From Hymenobacter sp. (lineage in GTDB: Bacteria; Bacteroidota; Bacteroidia; Cytophagales; Hymenobacteraceae): a stretch of 5,644 nucleotides of DNA. Positions 1-5,644 of the stretch are shown in pieces. Every line of letters starts with the position of its first letter. Positions within the stretch are counted from its first letter, which is position 1. The notes under the pieces were generated by a model that saw only the letters and a program-made list of their open reading frames with translations, ran no database searches and was not told the DNA's origin. A program made the position numbers and the translations under genes. The stretch is taken from the NCBI GenBank assembly GCA_025362615.1, contig JANYFQ010000703.1, positions 1 to 5,644 on the forward strand, given 5' to 3'.

Positions 1-81
1 CGAGGTCGTTAGCTCGTCAAACGCCGGCGCAACGCGGTGGCGTTGCCCTGGGGTAGTTGGTCTGAGTTTTTTAAGTGCCAT
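1..81 (-). CDS. rplB: 50S ribosomal protein L2, N-terminal fragment (runs off the left edge)
   Basis: The reverse strand from position 81 to 1 reads as 27 codons beginning MALKKLRPTTPGQRHRVAPA and ending ..FDELTTS. This is the typical start of Bacteroidota L2 (MALKKLRP-TPG-R). L2 is a primary 23S rRNA-binding protein of the large subunit, needed for subunit joining and located near the peptidyl-transferase centre; the catalytically important C-terminal part lies outside the window. The start ATG (81-79) is the only one that gives the family N-terminus. No Shine-Dalgarno sequence is visible upstream, as is normal for Bacteroidota. The gene follows rplW in the usual S10-operon order, but after a 127-bp spacer that is much longer than expected. 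The call rests on a short fragment, but both the match and the position agree. Confidence 0.93.
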   Translation of the reverse strand, partial: MALKKLRPTTPGQRHRVAPAFDELTTS

Positions 82-129
82 TACTAGCTGTTGCTTTTGC
101 GGCGAGAGAAATTAGTGTCAGTATCAAAT

Positions 130-205
130 AGTGAGTAGGTAGTAGAAAGAACCGCGCTGAGTTCTCAACTCAACTCTTTCTACTTTCTACTCTGTACTAA
201 CTACT
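130..205. repeat. Imperfect heptad repeat with inverted arms in the rplW-rplB spacer
   Basis: On the minus strand, positions 205 to 178 divide into four consecutive 7-mers that all begin AGTA: AGTAGTT, AGTACAG, AGTAGAA, AGTAGAA. They are followed by less regular 7-mers (AGAGTTG, AGTTGAG). The sequence also folds back. AGTAGAAAGA (141-150) is the exact reverse complement of 175-184, GAGTAG (133-138) pairs with 187-192, and TGAGTT (158-163) pairs with AACTCA (167-172) around a 3-nt loop. The result is a long, imperfect stem-loop. There is no clear T-run after it on the minus strand, so it is not a convincing intrinsic terminator. It is AT-richer than the flanking genes. I infer a dispersed intergenic repeat (heptad or MITE/REP-like) rather than a coding sequence; its copy number elsewhere cannot be seen from here. 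Confidence 0.75.
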
Positions 206-208
206 AAA

Positions 209-496
209 TTAAAGATTGGCGTAAAAATCAATGACATCGCCCTCTTTCAGGGTAACGATGGCTTTTTTGCCGTGGGCACGACGGCCGGAAACCGCGCCGC
301 CCTTCATCGAGCGCGACTTGATTTTACCGTTCGTGCGCATCGTGTTGATGTCGGTAATCGTGACCCCGTACAGGGCTTCAATATCCTTCTTGATTTGCAC
401 TTTGTTGGCGGTGCGCTCCACTTCAAACGTGTAGCGGCCCGCGCCTTGCAGGCCGTTGGCCTTTTCGGTGATAATCGGACGTTTTAGCGTGCTCAT
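209..496 (-). CDS. rplW: 50S ribosomal protein L23
   Basis: This encodes a 95-residue protein, a normal length for bacterial L23. L23 binds 23S rRNA domain III at the polypeptide exit tunnel and is the docking site for trigger factor and signal recognition particle. The family opening is visible as LKRPIITEKA (residues 4-13). The core VQIKKDIEALYGVTITDINT (33-52) is followed by the basic loop that enters the rRNA (about 53-80, containing GKIKSRS and GRRAHGKKAIVTL) and the closing acidic stretch EGDVIDFY (85-92). The start codon lies one base after the rplD stop (TAACATG), so the two genes are translationally coupled in all likelihood. Downstream comes a repeat-bearing spacer and then rplB. 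Nothing in the coding sequence looks damaged. Confidence 0.98.
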   Translation of the reverse strand: MSTLKRPIITEKANGLQGAGRYTFEVERTANKVQIKKDIEALYGVTITDINTMRTNGKIKSRSMKGGAVSGRRAHGKKAIVTLKEGDVIDFYANL

Positions 497-497
497 G

Positions 498-1136
498 TTA
501 TTCGGCGGTGCTATAGAGTTGGTGGAGCGAGGCCAGGCCGTCTTCCGAAATCAGCAGCGTGTCGGTGTTGAGCAGGTCGTGAGTATTTAGGGCGATGGGC
601 GTGGCAACGCTCACTTTCTGAATGTTACGGGCGCTCAACAGCACGTTTTTGTCAGCCTCGGCGGTGAGGAAGAGCGTCTTCTTGCCGTTGTTGAGGTTGA
701 GGCTGGTCAGGATGGCCAAGAAGTCCTTGGTACGGGGGGCACTCATGCTGATGTTTTCCACCAGGGCCACTTTCCCGTCCTTCGCCAGGCTGGCCAGCGC
801 CGAAAGGCGGGCCACGCGCTTGGTCTTCTTGTTCAACTTGAAGCTGTAGTCGCGCGGCTCGGGGCCGAAAATGCGGCCACCGCCCACGAACACACCCGAC
901 TTCATGCTGCCGGCGCGGGCACCGCCCGTACCTTTTTGCTTCTTCACCTTCTTGGTGGTGCGGTTGATTTCGGCGCGTTGCTTGGCTTTGTGCGTACCCT
1001 GGCGCTGGTTGGCCAGGTACTGCTTCACGTCGAGCCACATGACGTGCTCGTTCACCTCGTGGCCGAATACGGCTTCGGGAAGGGTGGCCGTGCGGCCGGT
1101 GTCCTCGCCCTTGATGTTATAGATTGCGATTTCCAT
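498..1136 (-). CDS. rplD: 50S ribosomal protein L4
   Basis: This encodes 212 residues, the usual size for bacterial L4 (about 200-210). L4 is an early assembly protein of the large subunit; its long loop lines the exit-tunnel constriction, where changes can affect macrolide binding. That loop is visible at about residues 45-100, with the conserved run QKGTGGARAGSMKSG (67-81), followed by GGGRIFGPEPRDYSFKLNKK (85-104). The globular C-terminal part includes the LSALASLAKDGK helix and LNTHDLLNTDTLLISEDGL near the end. In Escherichia coli L4 is also the autoregulator of the S10 operon, acting on the leader before rpsJ. Here rpsJ and rplC are split, so any such control might instead act on the rplC leader; that is inference only. 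The start is 13 bp after the rplC stop and the stop is 1 bp before rplW. Confidence 0.98.
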   Translation of the reverse strand: MEIAIYNIKGEDTGRTATLPEAVFGHEVNEHVMWLDVKQYLANQRQGTHKAKQRAEINRTTKKVKKQKGTGGARAGSMKSGVFVGGGRIFGPEPRDYSFKLNKKTKRVARLSALASLAKDGKVALVENISMSAPRTKDFLAILTSLNLNNGKKTLFLTAEADKNVLLSARNIQKVSVATPIALNTHDLLNTDTLLISEDGLASLHQLYSTAE

Positions 1137-1149
1137 GGTCGTCAGCGAT

Positions 1150-1770
1150 TTATTTCTCCAGTACCACGTAGCCGTTCTTGTGGCCGGGCACCGAGCCGCT
1201 CACCACAATCAGGTTTTTTTCGGCCACCACGCGCAGCACCTTCAGGTTCTGCACCTTCACGCGGTCGGTGCCCATGCGGCCACCCATGCGCATTCCCTTG
1301 AACACGCGCGAAGGCCACGAGCAAGCCCCAATGGAACCCGGGTGACGCAGGCGGTTGTGCTGCCCGTGGGTCTGCCCGCCAACGCCCTGGAAGTTGTAAC
1401 GCTTCACAACGCCCTGAAAACCTTTGCCTTTGGAAGTACCTACCACGTCCACAAACTCGCCTTCCTCAAAAAGAGTAGCGTCGATGACGGCACCAGCGGC
1501 GTAGGTGGATTCGGCGTCAAGCCGGAACTCGATGACCTTTTTCTTGGGCGTGGTGCCCGCTTTGGCGAAGTGACCGGCCAATGCTTTGGTGGTGTTCTTC
1601 GCTTTTTTCTCGCCGTATCCGATTTGGATGGCGGTGTAGCCGTCGTTGGCTTTGGTCTTGACTTGCGTCACCACACACGGACCCGCTTCGATGAGCGTGC
1701 AGGGAATGTTCTTCCCATCCGGCGTGAAGAGGCTTGTCATCCCGATTTTCTTACCGATGATGCCAGGCAT
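1150..1770 (-). CDS. rplC: 50S ribosomal protein L3
   Basis: This encodes 206 residues starting MPGIIGKKIGMTSLF, a standard L3 N-terminus and length. L3 is one of the two assembly-initiator proteins of the 50S subunit and reaches toward the peptidyl-transferase centre. Conserved segments are AGHFAKAG (65-72), GTSKGKGFQGVVKR (111-124), the central extension GGQTHGQHNRLRHPGSIG (131-148), and RVFKGMRMGGRMG (155-167). The frame stays open upstream to an ATG at 1821, but those 17 extra residues are encoded by the hairpin and do not resemble L3, so 1770 is the right start. At the site equivalent to E. coli Gln150, methylated there by PrmB, this protein has Ser151 within ACSWPS. The first gene of a likely rplC-rplD-rplW-rplB unit, it has its own candidate promoter and leader hairpin just upstream. 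Confidence 0.98.
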   Translation of the reverse strand: MPGIIGKKIGMTSLFTPDGKNIPCTLIEAGPCVVTQVKTKANDGYTAIQIGYGEKKAKNTTKALAGHFAKAGTTPKKKVIEFRLDAESTYAAGAVIDATLFEEGEFVDVVGTSKGKGFQGVVKRYNFQGVGGQTHGQHNRLRHPGSIGACSWPSRVFKGMRMGGRMGTDRVKVQNLKVLRVVAEKNLIVVSGSVPGHKNGYVVLEK

Positions 1771-1791
1771 TCTGTGGAGATTTATGAATAC

Positions 1792-1819
1792 AAAAAGAAA
1801 ACACCCGAGCGGTGTTTTC
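1792..1819 (-). terminator. Terminator-like hairpin in the rplC leader (possible attenuator)
   Basis: The minus strand reads GAAAACACC, loop GCTCG, GGTGTTTTC, then TTTTT: a perfect 9-bp stem followed by a run of five T. This is the shape of a Rho-independent terminator. The T-run is on the minus-strand side only, so it would act on transcripts heading into rplC. It ends 21 bp before the rplC start, and the candidate promoter lies upstream of it, so rplC transcription must pass through it. It could be an attenuator, the terminator of the upstream membrane-protein gene, or a 5' hairpin that stabilises the mRNA. Confidence 0.72.
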
Positions 1820-1831
1820 ACAAACGGAGTG

Positions 1832-1863
1832 CAAAGCTACGGCTTTCAGCCGGCATTTCCCAA
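1832..1863 (-). promoter_or_regulatory. Candidate Bacteroidota-type promoter for rplC-rplD-rplW-rplB
   Basis: On the minus strand TTG (1863-1861), a 21-bp spacer and TAGCTTTG (1839-1832) fit the Bacteroidota housekeeping promoter pattern TTG-N17-23-TAnnTTTG exactly. Transcription would start near 1825-1828, giving a leader of about 55 nt whose first element is the hairpin at 1819-1792. The spacer contains the palindrome CGGCT-TTC-AGCCG (1840-1852), which could be an operator or chance. An AT-rich stretch at 1875-1883 lies a little upstream of the TTG box. It is a pattern match without experimental support, but the position between a foreign-looking gene and rplC is where a restart promoter would be needed. 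Confidence 0.6.
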
Positions 1864-1872
1864 CCGTGGGCC

Positions 1873-1904
1873 GGAAATATTTTCCAGCTGAGGCGGTTAG
1901 CCTC
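1873..1904. other. Two small inverted repeats downstream of the membrane-protein gene
   Basis: GGAAA-TAT-TTTCC (1873-1885) and GAGGC-GGTTA-GCCTC (1890-1904) are two adjacent perfect 5-bp stems within about 55 bp after the stop of the O-antigen-ligase-like gene. Neither is followed by a convincing T-run on the minus strand. They may mark the 3' end of that gene's mRNA or simply be part of a palindrome-rich intergenic stretch. Confidence 0.4.
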
Positions 1905-1927
1905 CGTCAGCAAGCAATAAAAAGTCA

Positions 1928-3196
1928 TCAGGCGGGCCGCCAGTGCGCGTCTTCATCCGCCGCTGGCAGCGAACCTTGCAGTGCCAGCAGTAGGAAAAAC
2001 ACCGCGAACGCCACGCCGATTTGCGTTTCCAGGGTGTATTCGACCAGAAATGACAGCGCCAAGCTCACGTACTGGGCCAGCAGCAGCGGCGCGTGTCGCG
2101 CCCGTGCCCACCACCACGGGTAAAACAACCCGCCGCAGAACACGAGCAGCCCCACCGCTCCGTAAGCGGCCAAGTTGTAGATGTACTGGTTGTGCGGCAA
2201 AATCTGCCCGCTTCGCCCGATGGCGGGGTATAGCGCCGCGTAGCGACCCGACATTTCCGCCTGCAAATCCGGCTTGCCGACCCCAAATAACGGGTTGTCG
2301 CGCCACAGCGCGAAGGCCGTCTGGTACGAGTACACGCGGGCCACGATGGAGTAACGGTTAGCCTCTTTGGTGTCGTTCACCTTACAAACGTCTTCTTGGG
2401 TATTGTAGAACTTGTTGCGAAACGTAGGGAAAGCCACAAAACACACCACCGGCAATAGCAGCAACCCAAACAGCAACCCAATCGCCTGCCTCCGCCGTTG
2501 TTTCGCAAACCATAACCAGCTCGCTACCAAGAATCCCAGTGCATAAAATGTCATCAATCCGCTTCGTACAGCTAATAGGTGGAGGAACAACGTCAGTAGC
2601 CCAACGGCAGTCAGTAGCCACGGCCGCCACTGCGCCCCCACAGCCCGGTGCCAAAGCAGCGCCGCGCCCGCTGCTGCGGCCAACGTCACGAGTAAGCTCA
2701 GGCGGATGTGGTCCGGCTCGGTCGGCATCACCTGTGATTGCAGGTAGAGTTGGTTGATGACCGCCGCGTGGGCCAGGTAGTTGGCTGTGGCCCCAGCGGC
2801 GGCAACCAGCGTCGCGCCTACAAACAAGCCCCACAGCCCCCGCAAGTGCGGACCGGGCAACGGCGGCAAGAGCCAGAACGCGAATGGCAGCAGCAGAAAT
2901 GGCAGTTGCATCACTAAATCGAGGCCATAGTCGGGCCAGTGCCGTGCCTCAGTCTGCAGCCCTGAGCTGAGGTGCAGGCCGAAAACCAGCGCAACAGCGG
3001 CAAAAACCGGCCAGCGCCCCGCGTTGCCCACCCGCCGATGTACGGCCGCGTACACCAGCCCCGTCAGCGTTAGGCCCGCCATGCCAATGCTGGGCAAAGT
3101 CCGAAACCAGTTGGCCACGAAGATGCCAACGATGACGCAGCCGCAAAAAAAGGTGGCCGCCGCCTGAAGCCGGCGCAGCGTCAGAAAATTATTCAT
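1928..3196 (-). CDS. O-antigen ligase/polymerase-family membrane protein (WaaL/Wzy_C-like)
   Basis: This encodes 422 residues from the chosen ATG (3196), starting MNNFLTLRRLQ. The protein is strongly hydrophobic, with roughly ten or more membrane segments (for example about 11-30, 35-52, 63-80, 93-110, 120-140, 165-182, 192-209, 214-230, 238-256, 340-360, 370-386, 392-408). Between about 257 and 338 lies a large polar loop containing NPLFGVGKPDLQAEM (301-315) and ending in PHNQYIY (334-340). This loop with a His-Asn motif, plus the RSG motif at 211-213, is characteristic of the O-antigen ligase/Wzy_C family, which joins or polymerises lipid-linked sugar chains at the outer face of the inner membrane. 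Substrate and exact role cannot be told. An in-frame ATG at 3241 would add 15 residues but lies inside the rpsJ terminator stem, so I reject it. Codon use is looser than in its neighbours: near 2563-2582 it uses CTA, TTA, GTA, CGA and GGA. No other polysaccharide gene is in the window. Confidence 0.88.
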   Translation of the reverse strand: MNNFLTLRRLQAAATFFCGCVIVGIFVANWFRTLPSIGMAGLTLTGLVYAAVHRRVGNAGRWPVFAAVALVFGLHLSSGLQTEARHWPDYGLDLVMQLPFLLLPFAFWLLPPLPGPHLRGLWGLFVGATLVAAAGATANYLAHAAVINQLYLQSQVMPTEPDHIRLSLLVTLAAAAGAALLWHRAVGAQWRPWLLTAVGLLTLFLHLLAVRSGLMTFYALGFLVASWLWFAKQRRRQAIGLLFGLLLLPVVCFVAFPTFRNKFYNTQEDVCKVNDTKEANRYSIVARVYSYQTAFALWRDNPLFGVGKPDLQAEMSGRYAALYPAIGRSGQILPHNQYIYNLAAYGAVGLLVFCGGLFYPWWWARARHAPLLLAQYVSLALSFLVEYTLETQIGVAFAVFFLLLALQGSLPAADEDAHWRPA

Positions 3197-3229
3197 TAGC
3201 CAAAGGATGGACGGGAGCAAGTTCGCACG

Positions 3230-3264
3230 AAAAAGCCCCACCGCAACGAATTGCAGTGGGGCTT
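3230..3264 (-). terminator. Strong intrinsic terminator after rpsJ
   Basis: On the minus strand AAGCCCCAC (3264-3256) pairs perfectly with GTGGGGCTT (3241-3233). An inner stem GCAA/TTGC closes a 4-nt loop after one mismatch, and the hairpin runs into five T (3234-3230). It starts 20 bp after the rpsJ stop. The plus strand has no T-run after the hairpin, so it is directed at transcripts coming from fusA-rpsJ. It should separate that unit from the downstream membrane-protein gene and from rplC. Confidence 0.88.
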
Positions 3265-3284
3265 CGGCTGCTGAAGAGTTTTCC

Positions 3285-3590
3285 TCAGACTTTGATTTCC
3301 ACGTCCACGCCGCTCGGCAATTCGAGCTTCATGAGGGCGTCCACGGTCTTGCTCGAAGTCGAGAAGATGTCCACAAGGCGCTTGTAGGTGCAGAGCTGGA
3401 ATTGCTCCCGGCTCTTCTTGTTCACGTGGGGCGAGCGCAGCACAGTGAACTTCTCCTTTTGCGTCGGCAGCGGGATGGGGCCGCTCACGATGGCACCGGT
3501 GGCCTTCACAGCCTTCACGATTTTCTCGGCCGACTTGTCCACGAGGTTGTGGTCGTAGCTTTTCAGCTTAATGCGAATTTTCTGGTTCAT
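3285..3590 (-). CDS. rpsJ: 30S ribosomal protein S10
   Basis: This encodes 101 residues, the normal length of bacterial S10, a 30S head protein that also serves as NusE in transcription antitermination complexes. Family landmarks are IRIKLKSYDHNLVDKSAEKI (5-24), GPIPLPTQKEKFTVLRSPHV (37-56, the long loop that inserts into the 30S head), KSREQFQ (59-65) and the closing LPSGVDVEIKV (91-101). The start lies 38 bp after the fusA stop, with a GC-rich hairpin between them and no Shine-Dalgarno sequence. In most bacteria rpsJ is followed directly by rplC; here it is followed by an intrinsic terminator and an unrelated membrane-protein gene, making it the apparent last gene of the fusA transcription unit. 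Confidence 0.98.
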   Translation of the reverse strand: MNQKIRIKLKSYDHNLVDKSAEKIVKAVKATGAIVSGPIPLPTQKEKFTVLRSPHVNKKSREQFQLCTYKRLVDIFSTSSKTVDALMKLELPSGVDVEIKV

Positions 3591-3600
3591 TGGGGTTGGT

Positions 3601-3617
3601 GGGGGCCGATTGCCCCC
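3601..3617 (-). promoter_or_regulatory. GC-rich hairpin just before the rpsJ start
   Basis: GGGGGC (3601-3606) and GCCCCC (3612-3617) form a perfect 6-bp stem with a 5-nt loop in the 38-bp fusA-rpsJ gap, ending 10 bp before the rpsJ ATG. No T-run follows it in the minus direction, so it is not a terminator. It could influence rpsJ translation initiation or mRNA processing; this is inference from position alone. Confidence 0.45.
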
Positions 3618-3628
3618 GTTAGAAAAGC

Positions 3629-5644
<2,016 letters not shown>

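Noticed and set aside
133..192. Intrinsic terminator between rplW and rplB
   Set aside because: The stem is long but interrupted, and no T-run follows in the minus direction; a terminator here would also cut off the rest of the S10 operon.
133..205. CRISPR array or tRNA in the repeat-bearing spacer
   Set aside because: The 7-bp units are far too short for CRISPR repeats with spacers, and no tRNA cloverleaf can be drawn.
1771..1821. Upstream ATG at 1821 giving L3 a 17-residue extension
   Set aside because: The extension is encoded by the leader hairpin and its tail; the L3 family begins at MPGIIGKKIGMT.
1135..1920. 261-residue plus-strand open frame opposite rplC
   Set aside because: It lies antisense to L3, has no recognisable family character, and is explained by the GC-rich codon bias of the real gene leaving the opposite strand open.
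3197..3229. Possible promoter for the membrane-protein gene (TTTG 10 bp before its ATG)
   Set aside because: CCTTTG lacks the TA of the TAnnTTTG box and no TTG box stands at the right distance, so I cannot support a dedicated promoter.
3197..3241. Upstream ATG at 3241 giving a 437-residue version of the membrane protein
   Set aside because: The extra codons overlap the T-run and 3' arm of the rpsJ terminator, and the ATG at 3196 gives a normal short cytoplasmic N-terminus before the first membrane segment.

Overview
The window is a piece of the core str/S10 ribosomal-protein cluster of a GC-rich member of the Bacteroidota, most likely a Cytophagales bacterium of the Hymenobacter type. The evidence is the protein sequences (L3 with an ACSWPS segment, Bacteroidota-style EF-G and S10), the lack of Shine-Dalgarno sequences before the starts, and an exact match to the Bacteroidota promoter pattern TTG-N21-TAnnTTTG. 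The genus is an inference from recalled sequence character, not from a search. Every gene I can support lies on the minus strand, so transcription runs from the high to the low coordinates.

In order of transcription: fusA (elongation factor G, its N-terminus cut by the right edge), a small GC hairpin, rpsJ (S10), a strong intrinsic terminator, a membrane protein of the O-antigen ligase/polymerase family, an intergenic stretch of about 157 bp with a promoter and a terminator-like hairpin, rplC (L3), rplD (L4), rplW (L23), a 127-bp spacer with an imperfect 7-bp repeat and inverted arms, and the first 27 codons of rplB (L2) at the left edge. The rplB start was found by reading the reverse strand directly; the fragment is short and runs off the window.

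The ribosomal genes are ordinary and look intact. fusA acts in translocation; S10, L3, L4, L23 and L2 are ribosomal structural proteins. The window is unusual for what breaks up the usual continuous order fusA-rpsJ-rplC-rplD-rplW-rplB. First, a surface-polysaccharide-type membrane gene sits between rpsJ and rplC, preceded by a terminator. Second, rplC has what looks like its own promoter, followed at once by a terminator-shaped hairpin in its 5' leader. Third, rplW and rplB, normally nearly adjacent, are separated by a repeat element. Together these suggest that the cluster is split into at least two transcription units, with the S10 operon proper restarting at rplC under possible leader control. 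I see no RNA genes, CRISPR arrays, transposases or wholly new gene system here.
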